DNA of 64,000 nucleotides, taken from positions 23,007,749-23,071,748 of the forward strand of contig NC_133237.1 in NCBI RefSeq assembly GCF_040436345.1. The letters run 5' to 3'. Position 1 is the stretch's first letter, and every line of letters starts with the position of its first letter. Shown one piece after another: positions 13,618 through 25,629 of this stretch. Both the position numbers and the translations under genes were made by a program. Origin of the DNA: Pagrus major. Taxonomy: Eukaryota; Chordata; Actinopteri; Spariformes; Sparidae. Under the pieces are notes generated by a model that was not told the DNA's origin, did not search any database, and worked only from the letters and a program-made list of their open reading frames with translations.

Positions 13618-14165
13618 CAGCATGTCCACTCTATCTATATGGTGGTTGGGTGGTTGTTCTCCTCAGTGATTTGTCAGCACTGGAGGGTTTGGAACCTTTT
13701 ATGCGCTCATCCATTATGTCTTGCCCCCGTGCGTGCCTGCGTGCGTTCACTGCGCATTTCCTTGACAGAAAACAAACACAACCAATTGCTCAAATGATGT
13801 CAGCTCGGGAAAGAGGCTTATAAGATCAGACATGGCATGTAGAAATGCCACTGTTTATCATTTTACCTATTTGTAGCTGAACATTGTCACTTTGACTCAT
13901 GGGATCCCAGCTTGAGGAGCCCATGTCGGCCCCCTGCAGTGAGACCTTCAGTCCTCCCTACATTCCTGCACCCAGTATTCTTAGATGAGGAACAAAAGCA
14001 AAAACTCTCCTGTTGCTTCAGGAGCACTCACATTGTTGGGTAAAAGGTCTTATTCCCATCAGGGCCACCACAGCTAATGGTGCTGTGAAACACTTTGGAT
14101 GACAGCATCCTACTGATGACATTCATGACACTGTGCTGACTTCTGTCGGTCTGAGATCAATACTA

Positions 14166-14490
14166 GAGCCGACCGATACTTAATATTTCATGGCGATGCT
14201 GACACCGATATTAGGAATTTAAAAAGTTTCAATATCAATATATTAGCTGATAAACACACATTTCTTACCATGATCCCGAAAACAAGGTTATCAAACACTT
14301 GAAGTGTGATAGAGGCAGAAAATTTTACAGTTTAACAATAAGCTTTATTGTTTAAAATGTCATCAGTGCACTAAAACAATAAACTTCACTTGGATTTTAG
14401 TCACTCTAAATGATCCCAGGCATCTATTCCTGCTTAATGTTATGTTAAAAAAAGTTTCACATCGGCGCATATCCGACAATATACACGCCG
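14166..14490. repeat. Dispersed fish repeat, copy 1 (family K)
   Basis: It shares several blocks with 35888-36232: GATGCTGA.ACCGAT near the start, GAGGTTATCAAA-like and CTTTATTGT.AAAATG blocks in the middle, and CATCAGTGCACT.AAACA followed by ACTTCACT. A diverged relative lies at 28660-29015. The near-parallel order of blocks in unrelated introns marks a mobile repeat; the class is not determined. Confidence 0.6.
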
Positions 14491-14504
14491 AGAATATCAC
14501 AAAT

Positions 14505-14665
14505 TTGCCTCAAGGGAGTTTATAATGTGTACAGTATTTGACACCCTCTAGTTTTAGACCTTCGATTCGGATGGAAGGAGCAAAAACTCCCCAAAAAACC
14601 TGTTAAATGGGAGAAAAGGAGAAGAAATGTCAGGCAGAGCAACAGAGGAGGGATCCCTCTTAAAT
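14505..14665 (+). repeat. SINE-like fish repeat, copy 1 (family J)
   Basis: It contains TTTGACACCCTCTAG, TTTTAGACCTTCGATTCGGAT, AAAAACTCCCCAAAAAACC and GCAACAGAGGAGGGATCCCT blocks in the order found in a common teleost interspersed sequence. A second copy in the same orientation, covering the upstream part, lies at 15350-15497 and shares the GACACCCTCTGTCCTTAGACC block. Confidence 0.6.
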
Positions 14666-14696
14666 GTTCTGCGAATAGACTCAAAATTACATTATG

Positions 14697-15245
14697 GATT
14701 ATTTAGTCACTCACCCTCATGCCGATGGAAAGTCAGGCGAAGTTTTGAAGTCCACAAAACATTTCTGGAGCTTCACAGCAAAACAGCGTTGTAGCATGAT
14801 GGGGACTGAAGAAAACATAAAATGGCTCCATACAGCTACAGAAGCCCTGAGATCCTAAATTGATTTGAAAAGATGTTATTTCATCCTTTTCAAAGCCAGA
14901 ATCCTCACTGTAGCTGCTAAGCTATAAATGTTAGCTCGCACCCCGTCTGAAGTGGGTGAACAAGCTGGACCGCACGTCAAGGTGTAAATAACGTCTTTTT
15001 CAAATCAATTTGGGATCTCAGGGCTTCATGAGTCTTAAAATTGAGACCTATGAGCTGTGTGGAGGCATTTTATGGTTCATCTGGGGTGCTTGGTTGTTGT
15101 TTTTTACATTGTAAAACATATCTCCAGCTACTTCAGTTGTTTTGGAGAATACTGCAACACATTTTTTTCTATGAAGCTCCAGAAATGTTTTGTTGACTAC
15201 TGAACTTCACCCATCATCCATTTATGGCTGAACTGTTCCTTTAAA
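14697..15245. repeat. Dispersed inverted-repeat element, copy 1 (family F)
   Basis: The left half carries ACCCTCATGCCGATGGAAAG and ACAAAACATTTCTGGAGCTT; the right half has the inverse-complement pair CTCCAGAAATGTTTTGTTGA, so the whole is a long imperfect palindrome. It ends GAACTGTTCCTTTAAA. Copies or pieces occur at 43975-44240 (tyk2 intron), 49690-50090 (tyk2 intron) and 63156-63420. The foldback layout suggests a non-autonomous DNA transposon. Confidence 0.7.
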
Positions 15246-15349
15246 GACAGCCATTGTTTTGTGTTTATGAAATCTAGCATGCAAAAATCTTGCAGTGACT
15301 TGAAACTGCACAACAATGTAACATTGACAAAAATAAGGGCAGACATCAA

Positions 15350-15497
15350 GTCGAATCAAGTCAGTTTTATTTATAAAGCCCAAAATCACAGATCAGGACG
15401 CCTCAGGGGGCTTTACAATCTGTACAGTGTACGACACCCTCTGTCCTTAGACCCTCAGTACGAGGAAGGACAAACGTCCTCCTTAAAAACCCTCTGA
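15350..15497 (+). repeat. SINE-like fish repeat, copy 2 (family J)
   Basis: The stretch TCAGTTTTATTTATAAAGCC, then a block ending GGGGGCTTTACAATCTGTAC, then GACACCCTCTGTCCTTAGAC, is the head of a very common teleost interspersed repeat whose tail is seen at 14505-14665. Confidence 0.7.
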
Positions 15498-15984
15498 AGT
15501 CATATGGTCCATGTCAGTCTGATGATGATTTAACAAGCAAGACTCGAGATCAAGTTGATTTATGTACCATATTATCATGAATGGAAATTTAAATGGAGTA
15601 AATGGGCAAAAAACATGGACCAATATGATCTTTTGACTGCTAATGAATTCTGCAGTCCGTTTGCCTTCCGAAAGAAAACAGTCTATGAGTTTTGTTTTTT
15701 AATTTTTTCGATGTTATTTTGACAGCATTTAACCAAACTGTAATAAAAACACAGAGTTGTTTGTGTATTCTTACGATTAAATCAGGCTTCATCTTGATTA
15801 TAGATGTCAAACAACTGAGTCAAACTGTAATCAGGGTGCAGCTGAGGTCTAGACAGTGTTTATTTCAGTGAGGTGCTCCTCTGGTGTCAGCAGATGTGTC
15901 AGCCTTTTTTTCCTCAATGCAGAGCAGCGTTGTAAAATGTAGGCAAAAGTGAAACTTGAGTAACAGCAAAGATGAAATATTTAG

Positions 15985-16225
15985 TGAAAAGGAAAGTCAC
16001 CCTCATGAACAGAAATTGAGTAAAAGTCTTGAAGTATCGATATTAAATGTACGTGATGATGAAAAGTAATTTTCTGGCAATAAATATACTAAAGTATTAA
16101 AATACAAGTAAAAGTAAATTGTACATACAGTATATTAACATGCATGTGCACACTGTATACCCTGAGGCGATATTGAGCATTTTTCTGCTAATCAGAATCA
16201 ATGTTTCTTTTTATCTTATTGCCAA
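15985..16225 (+). repeat. Dispersed repeat, copy 1 (family L)
   Basis: It shares GTCACCCT.ATGAA, TTGAGTAAAAGTCTT.AAGTATC and a GAGCATTTTTC...CAGAATCA tail with 52415-52600, in the same order. These ACTTGAGTAAAAGT-type sequences are common in fish introns. Class not determined. Confidence 0.6.
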
Positions 16226-16242
16226 TAAAGTGAATTGATTAC

Positions 16243-16545
16243 CTCCATCAAGGAGGTTTTCACTCGTGTCCATTCGTTGGGTGGTTAGTCAGCAGGATTA
16301 CACAAAAACTACTGAACATATTTCCACAAAACTTGGATGGAGGATGAGTCTCTACCCAGAATACACCCAATTAACTTTTGGTGTGGATCCGGGTAAAGGG
16401 ACAGATCAAGGATTTTTCTTTTTCAGTTTCCTAAATGCATGGATCTTGACTAAAAAATCAGTTTAGGCAGCAGGTATCTATGAGTAAGTAGAAAAGAGGA
16501 CTGTTGGGTCTTGGCGGAGGTATGTGCTCTACTGAGTGCTGTTGA
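16243..16545 (+). repeat. Interspersed SINE-like repeat (CTCCATCAAGGAGG...GGCGGAGGT type)
   Basis: Blocks in order: CATCAAGGAGGTTTTCAC, GCAGGATTACACAAAAACTA, AAAACTTGGATGGAGGATGA, TTTTGGTGTGGATCCGGGTA, AAGGATTTTTCTTTTTCAGT and TTGGCGGAGGTATGTGCTCT followed by ACTGAGTGC. This layout is that of a short interspersed repeat found across fish and other animals. The 66-residue ORF inside it is not a gene. Confidence 0.75.
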
Positions 16546-17908
16546 GCACTGAGAAGAGCTCAGGTTAGTCGAGATGGTTCAGGACGATGCCACCAAGACA
16601 TTTCCAGCGCACCAGGAAGCGCCATGCTGGCTGGACTCTTCCAACTGACCTGGAAGATTCCCTAAGAAGAGCTGCAGGAGGCTGCTGGGAAACAGGACAT
16701 CTGGGCTGCTCGGCATGTTGATGACCCTGACACAGATAAGGAGCTAAAAAATAGACAGCCGGATGTTTGGATGTTCTGTGAACTTCGGAAAGTTGCTGCT
16801 GCTGCTTCTCTTCTTCCCCCTGCCAGTGCAGTATGAACGCTCTCTGGAGTGATGCTCTGAAAAATACAAGTGGCGGTACTCACGGCTTTAAATTGATGTC
16901 AACATGTCCTCTGATGCTCAAAAACAGTTTATGGACACAAATATAAGTGCTGGATTTTCACTAAGGGCCAAAAAAGTTTGACATCAAACCAGAAAGGTGT
17001 CTGAGCGTGAACTGAATCAGAAAAGACGACAGACCAGACTGTAATAACTTTGAGTTAGGCGCTGTGGAGAGTCTTGGTGGAGGTCTGCTACAATCCCACC
17101 CACTGGCTCCATCCACTGCTGGCTGGCTGATCTACAGCGCAGGCAGCTCCAGCCTCAGGCCTCACACCTCCGGCGAGTTGAGCTCATTAGCCCGAGGCCA
17201 CCAGAGACGTGCAGCGGCTGCCCTTTGTGTGTAGCATGCTGGAGCAGTAGAAGAGCTTTACTGGGGAAGCAGTGGTGCCACTAAGAATTAACTAAGACCA
17301 CTGTTTCTTTGGGGTCCGCTGAAAGCATCATCCCCAGAGGTGGTGCCTCCACTCGGGTAGATTGAAAATGAAGGGAAAGACGTGACCTGAAAGAAATGTA
17401 GAAAGACTTCGCGAGACAAAAAGCCCACACATTTCTTATCTTCTCAACTCCCTCAAACGTCAAAATATGACCTGTTTTCATCACGTCCACCCTCACATAT
17501 CTTATGGTTTTTTACGGAGAAACAAGTGCATAACCATAAACAGACACTTTGCCTAAACCAACAATTTTGTTTTCTGGTGTGTAATGAGCAGTGTGGTTTT
17601 AGACGTTCAGTCTGGTTTCTATCTATTCTGTAATTACTGGCTTTGGAAATAGACTGACACTATATAGAGTTGTTTTCCTCTTGTCCACATGTTTTTTCAC
17701 TCCTTTCTGCCTCAGCCTAAATTAAATTGCTATTTTATTCTGTGTTCGTGTCCGGCTGTCTGTATTTTAGAGTAAGCAGGGGAGAGAAAAAGCATCCTGC
17801 ATTTTCTGCCCGATGTGTTCGATATGAAGAAATATTGCTTTCAGCTATGATTTTAAACTCGATGAAAGCGTGTAGTACATGACATTAAACACAAAAACAC
17901 AATAAATT

Positions 17909-18230
17909 AGGGCTGCAACTAACAACTGCTTTCATTGTCGATTTTCATGTTTGATTAAGTAATCATTTTGTCTATAAACTGTCTATAAAGAGTTGTGAGT
18001 TCCCAGAGCTCAAAGTGACGTCCTTAAATTGCTTCTTTTGTCCAACCAGCAATCCAAAATCCAAGGACTTTTCATGAACTATCATGAATGACAAAGAAAA
18101 GCAGCAAATCCCCACATTTAAGAAGCTGGACTGAGCAAAAAGGGACATTTTTGCTTGAAAAATGACTGAAATGATTGGCTATTAATTTTCTTTCAATGCA
18201 CTCATCAATTAGTCGACTTGTTGCTGCTCT
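17909..18230. repeat. MITE with AGGGCTGCAACTAAC-type ends, copy 1 (family A)
   Basis: The left end reads AGGGCTGCAACTAAC; the right end is AGTCGACTTGTTGCTGCTCT, its imperfect inverse complement. It also contains GAGTT.CCAGAGCTCAAAGTG and TTGTCCAACCAGCAATCCAA. Another copy lies in the raver1 intron at 32348-32660 in the opposite orientation, and a fragment at 48803-48950. This is one of the commonest teleost non-autonomous elements. Confidence 0.8.
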
Positions 18231-20388
18231 ACAATAATTTCAATTCAATTTTAATCATGTTATTTGTCCCCGAGGGGCAACTGCAGGTAATGATTTGAAT
18301 GAATTATTTGAAAGAAATTGTTGTCCGACTGAAGTGATTGAAATGTGTGCCGAGGTTCAAGCGATATTGTATGAAAAGTCTCATCATTAAGATGTAGTTT
18401 AAATATCAGCACTGAATTGGGCATCACACGATATTTCACTACTGACACTGGATCATGAATTCAGTGATCATTGCAGTAACCAAGAACTCTTGTCCTGAGC
18501 ACCAAATGGACCTTAAAATGTTCACGGGTACACTCCGGCGCTTGAAATGCTTTCCACAAAACTCAGAGCGATTTAAACTCATTTGGAGGGTAGCCTTCAG
18601 AGAACAACAGCAGCAGCAGCAGCATTCTGACTGGAGCTGAGATGCAGGAGCTCGGCAAAGGCACGTACAGAAGCACTGCAGTAGTTCAGGCACACCAGAA
18701 AAGCATTAATCATTTTGTCGTCATGTCTTTAAAAAAGCCAGTTCAGGCCTAATTTTAGACGTGTTTTTCTCAGCTGAATGAAAAACATAATTGAACTTGC
18801 CTGTCTGCTTGTTGCATTCTTTAAAAAAATGGTTTAAAATTGGCAAGCTGAAAATGTCAAGTCGTTGAGGGTCTTGTAGCTCATTTATTCCAGGAGTCAG
18901 ATGTTGATATGTATGTCTGATGTACACTCCAGCATGTCTTGTTTTGATAGCTCCGAGGAATATCTCAGGGCTCAGACAGTGCAGGTTGAATACAATCAGA
19001 AATCTTAACTGTGGGTTTCTTTACAGCAGAAAATCTCAGGAATGTCAAATTGAATTACACAGACTCTTTCAGCTGCTGGTGTTTCTGCAGAAACCACACA
19101 TCACCTGTCACATTTGCATAAAATCTACAACCTACAGAGCTGAAAAATGAAAGGCAGATATTTTTACTGTTGACCTTGAGACACGTGACGACTCTCTTTG
19201 CTTCAGACACTCAGTACACATGTCTTTAGCTTCATAGTTTAGATGTCTTAAGTCTGATGTTATTGTCTTCTTACTTTACTTTCCTGCTACAACAAGCAAT
19301 AAATCTGCAATTGGATTTCAACTTAAAATTATATATTTTCTCTCAGGGCAGCTGTATGAAAGTACATTCAATACTGTCTCCTTGAGAGAAAATTGTCAGT
19401 TGTAGTAGACGGCCGTAGAAAATGAATAAGAAAAATGAAAAAGCTAGATCCAGAAATAATACGTGGAAATGAGTATTTGAACAATAGTGTTGTGTTTAAA
19501 AGCTGTTTGGGGTTCAGAGAGAGTTCAGAAAACCCCTTAAAGAGCTACTGTTTTTTATCAGGATCACACATTAGAGTATTGTTTCTCTGGGAAACAACGG
19601 GCGTTTAAAATAAAAACATGAATTTCAATTCAGCTGAATTGCTCTGTGAGGAATTGCTCTCTGAAGGACAATTTCAGCACAATTAAACATATGATTCAGG
19701 AGCCTCATCAGAATGCAAAAAAGCACACAAAGACTCCAGGAGTCATTTTTTAAATTCTTGCATAGCAACAAAAGAGACTTTCTTTCACTCCATCTCTAAA
19801 AACCTTGACCAAATATGAAAGAAAATGCCCACACACAGTAGAGCTGTGTTCCACTTTTATAAAATGCCCAGGCTTTTGGTCACACGACCTTCATCTGCAC
19901 AAAAGCCTTGACCAAAGAAGGAAAAAATAAAAAACCACACAGACCATGGGAAAATGTTTTTATTTTTTGTGGAATGCAGGCATAATTTTATCAGATATTT
20001 CCATAACATCGTTTAAAACAGTACTAATATTCAAACATCAAATGAAGTTAGAAGGGAAATTAAATGTTAATATGTTATTTTCTATCTGAAGGACTCCTTC
20101 TTTTATATTACCAAAATAAGAAGAAACTAATAAAAGGGGATCATGGTGAGGGATGATGAGATGACCATGGACCACAGTGCGGACCAGAGTGCTCCATTGT
20201 GGTGTGGGAAAAATAAAAGTTCCTCTTGCTTGAGTCAGCGGCACACTTCATTTCAGGACCGTCTGATTTATTATGAGCAACCCTCGGTGAATGGCTCTCC
20301 ACGTTATACATTCACATTGTGAGGAATAATTGAAACGCCAAGCAGTCTGACTTACTCAGTATATGTGGATGAGATGGCTGTTTGGACC

Positions 20389-20705
20389 ATGGAAAAGTAC
20401 CGCGTGTATTTCATTCCTGCCATTTTGATTTTATTGTTGGTTGGTAGGAGTGTGTGCGGTGAAGAGTGTATTTACAAATTCAGCTTAAACTCAACTTGTG
20501 GACAAATTTGCCATTGCAGCAAACAGCCAATCGCAGGAGTCAGTGAACTCTGCATGTCCAGCAGAAAGACCATCAGCAGCCTGTCTGGCCTCTGGCCCAC
20601 ACTCATGCTGCACATGGGTCATCAGGGAATACTGGGAAATGGATCCACTCTCTGCCAGCACAGGGCCAAGAAATAGTAATCCACACCTCTTTCCTGACAG
20701 TGAGT
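20389..20705 (+). CDS. Possible signal-peptide exon of an unidentified secreted protein, perhaps degenerate
   Basis: From an ATG at 20389 the frame encodes MEKYR, then a hydrophobic core (VYFIPAILILLLVG, residues about 6-19), then SVCGEECIYKF, giving a convincing secretory signal and cleavage region. A Cys-rich stretch with CGQICHC follows, and the frame stops at 20674-20676. From CHC onward another frame is open and also Cys-containing (ACPAERPSAACLASGPHSCC), running to a donor-like ACA|gtgagt at 20698/20699. A Cys pattern after a signal peptide is seen in EGF-like modules of fish secreted or receptor proteins, but I cannot name a family. It may be a real first exon with one sequence error, a decayed exon, or chance. 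No downstream exons were found. Confidence 0.2.
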
Positions 20706-20774
20706 AATAATGGCAATGTGTGTGTCTGCATGTGTGTGTTTACACTGAGGGAGGACAATGAAAAGCAAATGGAA

Positions 20775-20775
<1 letters not shown>

Positions 20776-20836
<61 letters not shown>
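20776..20836. repeat. (GT)n microsatellite
   Basis: About 60 bp of GT dinucleotides with a single interruption (GC) in the middle. Confidence 0.95.
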
Positions 20837-20837
<1 letters not shown>

Positions 20838-21354
20838 TATAGGCATGTTCAGACACTGTTGAGTTGCAGTAATATGTAACAGTGTCTCAGCAGGCTATCG
20901 GGTCATTTATATGAAGTGTTGAAAGGATTCCTGAAATAACTTCAGTTTGTCTTTTTCTTGTTCTGTGGAGGTGCAGCAGGTGGGGGCGGACTGTCCTTCT
21001 GTCCACGCTGCGTGCATGTGTGTAAACACTCACACACACTCATGCTGATTCAAAGCTGAAATGTTTGAGCGGAGCTGCAGAAAACCTCCACACGGTGAGC
21101 AACATGAAAGAGCACGATCATTCAGAAGTGACTCTAGGATGTGCTCACAAGCAGCTGCCGCTTACCAACTCGTTTTCACCAACGTATGTCCTTGTTTTCT
21201 CCGAACCAATCAGATCTCGCTGTAATTCGGCGGAAGGCAGAGGAGGGGTTAGATGGGAAAGGATGTAATGTTGCATCAGTGGGGTGGTGGGGAGGTTTCA
21301 CTTTAGGGGCAGTGGGACCTCAAATGACGTGATAATTACATTTACAGGTTCCAG

Positions 21355-21840
21355 TAACACTCTCTATGAAGGTCCTTGTAATTAGCATTAGTGTCCTAAT
21401 GACATTGTTGAGCTGTAATGGCAAGTGGAGATGGAAATCAAGTGTCTGAATGACCACAACGTTGTTCTTTTGCTTCATACGTGCTCCTGCAATGTGCTCT
21501 AGTAGTCACTAGTATGAAATATATTAATGTTGAAACAAGTGGCACAGCGACACTATACAGACTACCAGGATCAACTGTGCAAATTAAAGGTCATTTTTAT
21601 AACCTTATTAAGTTTGTATATTCAAATATCTGGGCTAATTTAATATAATATGAATTATAAACATTTCTTTTGTTTTACAACTGGCCTGGTCATTATCTTG
21701 ACAGTTCTGTTTGTTAATAGGTAATAAAGCCCTGATAAGTCCTTAGAAATACTAATTAACATTAACAAGATCGTATAAGGTTTTATAAATGTTGTATTAT
21801 TAAATAACACTAATTACAAGGACCTTTATATAGAGTGTTA
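21355..21840. repeat. MITE-like element with about 28-bp terminal inverted repeats (family D)
   Basis: The left end is TAACACTCTCTATGAAGGTC followed by CTTGTAATTAG. The right end carries the inverse complement, CTAATTACAAGGACCTTTAT then ATAGAGTGTTA. Only a few bases differ between the two ends. The 486 bp interior is AT-rich and non-coding. This is a clear-cut non-autonomous transposon; only one copy was noticed in the window. Confidence 0.8.
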
Positions 21841-24800
21841 TTGACATGTCAATATATTTGGGGTTGACAGCAGGTTCTCATCCTGTGTTTTGAATTTTGA
21901 TGGTAAATGGGGCTACACTTCACTCTACATTTACATGTGGTGTGTCTGTCTAACACCCTGTCTGTGTTTTTCCTAGAGCATCATAATGATATTGTTCAAG
22001 GACATCATTTCAACTAAAAAAAGATGAAAAAGTCTGCGTCTGTAGCAAGCTGTTGTGGCTGAACTGGTGAAGCAAAGCACTCTCACTGAGTTTTTGTATC
22101 CTCTTGGAATATATTACTATACTGGTCACGTATTATTTTCCGTTTCTTTTCAGTTTTCTGTTGCTGTTTGGTTCGGTTGAGGCAACAAGAGTCCTTGGTT
22201 TGGTTTGGGAAAACATCGGTTGGGTTAAAATGGACCCTTCCATAACGTTAAATACGTGTTCAAAAGGATAACTTCTACCATGTGCACGTTTTTCCAGTCT
22301 TTTTTCTGGAGTTGCAGTGCTATGACATTACAGAAACATGATTGGTCAGTTGCAAAGATGGTCCTGGAACAACACCAACAGCCAGACTGTGCTTTAGATA
22401 TAAAGATAGTGCCTTTAAAGCCATTCTGTTGCCAAACTAGTAAAGCTTTAACCTTCATATAGGTGCTTTAGCAATATGCAAAGAGTTCAATTAAAAACTT
22501 CAATTCTTGGATTAAAAATAGAGAGAAAAATAGAGAAGGGACTGGTCAGAGATAAAGTGTTCTTGCAATAGCTCATAATTCAATAGTGATCATGTAGTGG
22601 CAGCAGAAGAAATAAGAGCAATGAGAGCTGCACTGCTAGATAAAAGTGTAGGCTATTAATGTTCAGGAGGACGATACGGGACAAGGGATATGATTCAACG
22701 GGGGAGAGGAGGACAAGACGTACTTATGGGAGAGATGAGTTTCTGGGGTGAACAGTGAAAAGATTTCAGGACTCTCCGCCTGATAGATAAAAGTATAAAC
22801 CAGGTTCATCTCACTGCTACAGTCTGGATTACATCTGCGAGCTGGAGATGTTTAGTAAATATTCAAGATTGAGTGTATCTCCAGTCAGAAAATGGGGCTG
22901 GCTGGAGGTGTACAGCTTACAGGAAAACATTTTGGTATGTTGTTTAGAGCATCATAGCAGCAACACTGCTTTTATTTCCCACCACCAGATATTGTTATCT
23001 TATTCTGTCGTGCCACAGTGATATACAGTTACACGGAGGATTGACTGGAAAAGATGAAAATGAAGACTGTAACAATACCCAAGCTTATTTCAGGGGGGAT
23101 AAGGGGACATGTTCTGGCTTGGAATTTAAATCCCTGCTATAATATAATCTTGTTTGGGTGCATAAGCAGGGGCAGCGTTCAAGCTGAGTGGCTTCCCCGT
23201 CTTCTGAATTAAGGGAAAGGCAGACTGGTAGCTTTCTCCTGGGCTGGCGAGATGTGCTACTGTTTTATAGACTGTTTGTCACAGGGGGGAGTGGGCTGTT
23301 TTCTATGACTAATCCTGCTATAAACAGCTCTTGTCACATACCCTATTTGGTTACACTTTGTTGCTCATATACTGAAATAAAGCTGTAATAAATCATTGCA
23401 CATGTGAATCCAGTGTGTTTTACATGCAGATGACAGTGAATCTGTATATTCAAATGCACTCATTTCTATTCTACACACATAAGAGGCACAGTTTTAGTTG
23501 CACAGCAGACGCAAATGCACAGAAAATAGAACTTTTTCTTCATTTATGTGGTTCTAATTTGTGATAAATGATGCTGCAGTGATCTGTCTTCAAAGCTCTT
23601 CCTCCTTCCCTCTCCGTATTTGGGAAAAATCGCAGGTTTCAGCAGCATTCACCAGCAACTGTGCAGGGTGACTGTGTGGGTGGATATATGAAAGGCAGAA
23701 ATCTAAATGTGTCTGACACAGCGTCCACCGAGCCTCGGTGGATCCCTCTGAGAACTCTGGGTAGACTGGCTGCAGGTATGAGAACATAATTCAGGTGTGC
23801 CTGAAGCATTACAGACAAATATTACAGAAATAAACCCAGCGGCTGGGAGAAACACATTAATATAATGCCAGCAGGTCTAAAAAATAACACAATGTTCTCA
23901 TTTCCATTGTCCTTTACAGAGTGATAAAAAGCAGGAGTTTTTCACAGTTGTATTTCACGACATACCCAAACATGAAGTAATTCTATTTTTGCTGGCTGAG
24001 AAATGTCAGAGACGGTGTTAAAAAGGAGGGTTTTATGACCGATGTAATGCAGTTGTGTTTTTGCCCATCAGGGGAAAGCTCCATCAGCAGCTCGGCTCCT
24101 TCAGGCTCGGTGGGACCACAAGAATAACAGCTAATCAAAACCTTTCATCGTGATGGCTGCTGAGAGGAAGATGAGCTCTCTTCACTGCCTCTTACCCCCT
24201 GGCACCTCAGTCTGAAGGGTGAGGGACGGTAATACAAAGGGCTTAGACCTGCCACACAGCCAATCATCTGGGCAGATGACTTTAAACTCAATTTCTGCCT
24301 GATAAGAGCTCAATTGACCTGTCATTACCTTCTGGCTCTGCTGAACAGAGAGGCTGAGCAGACTGAGCCTATTTTTTTTAACATAGTTTTAAGGTATTGT
24401 TTAGTTTGTTTTTTAATTAAATGTGACTGTCATCAGCCTCTGTATACAGACTTATCAGAGTGAAAGGTTGTTTTCACTCACTTCTCAGTTTGACATGTTT
24501 TTATTCTTTGAGAAACCTGTTGTCAGCCGACAGAGCTGATAACTGACTGACTGAGTTTATTGTTAAATAATTATTCATTCAGGGAAATCATCCTCTCAGC
24601 AAGAACCTACTTTACATTCATACAGGTCACATCCATAGCAACACCACGCTGATAAGAGTCTGGGGCTGATGGCATCTGTCCAAAAACATGTTGGAACTGA
24701 AGTACAAAGGAAAAGAGCAAAGTCATGTCGTTTGTAGCCACTGACGAAGGCATAGTTGATTATTATTGGGCATGAAATTCATCATGAATCACTTTTTGCA

Positions 24801-25363
24801 CAATTGTTTGAAATTATCAGCCTCCAACAAAAGGAGAGCTCTCGAGGTCAAGATTTGACTTTTATTAGCAGATATTTGGATGCTTCCTTCCTTTTCTTTG
24901 ATTCATGCTTTCTTTGTGCCGTTCCTCAACATCTGTCTGAAATGTGCACAAGCATTATGTCTACTTGGTTAGTGATCCAGGAAAGCAAAACATCAGCTGG
25001 CTGTGCATGTCAGTTGATTGGGAAGCGGTGAATAACTTCTGCTCATTAGTGAAATAATGAGCTACAATATGATATAACCACTGCTGTGTGCCTCTTAATG
25101 TTGCCTCAAGCATTACAGAAGGGCTCGTTTACCTTTTCTCCCCCTAAATGAAAAGCATATTAGTTGGCCAATAAAATTCTGGATGATGTATTTATGCTTC
25201 TACATGTCAGCAGCAAAGATATGACTTAAACATTTCACTGCTTGAAGATAACTTACATCATCCTGCTCTCAACCACACGTGCAGATTTATTTTGCCATTT
25301 ACGCTCAATAGTTTCTTTACTTTTTAAAGTGATAAATAGATTCTCTGTGAAAAGACAATTTAA

Positions 25364-25629
25364 AAAAGGTCCGGTCTGTTAGATTTGGAGGAATCCAGCA
25401 GACCGGTTGCAGATTTCCTCACCCTCCTCTACAGCGGCCACTGTGTTCAAGTCCCTTTATAGAGCCGGTGTTTGGTTTGGACGTTCTGGGCTCGCTCTGT
25501 AGATTTAAAAAGGTAACGGAAACACAATACCCAGTTTCAGGTGATGACACACTAAAAAAAGTTTAATTATGACTATTATATTACATTTCTGCGAATATGA
25601 TCCAATTAAATCCATACACCGTACCTTTA
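25364..25629. repeat. MITE-like element with AAAGGT..GGT ends (family G)
   Basis: The left end is AAAGGTCCGGTCTGTTAGAT and the right end inverts to AAAGGTACGGTGTATGGATT. The interior includes CAGATTTCCTCACCCTCC and GCGGCCACTGTGTTCAAG. The layout is that of a common teleost short inverted-repeat element, 266 bp here. Confidence 0.65.

Noticed and set aside
13300-13823. Three overlapping ORFs of 119-165 residues
   Set aside because: Generated by the (CT)n tract, giving Ser/Leu repeats in all frames; no conserved domain.
18455-18640. ORF ending in a polyglutamine run
   Set aside because: A short CAG repeat in a chance ORF, with no neighbouring exons.
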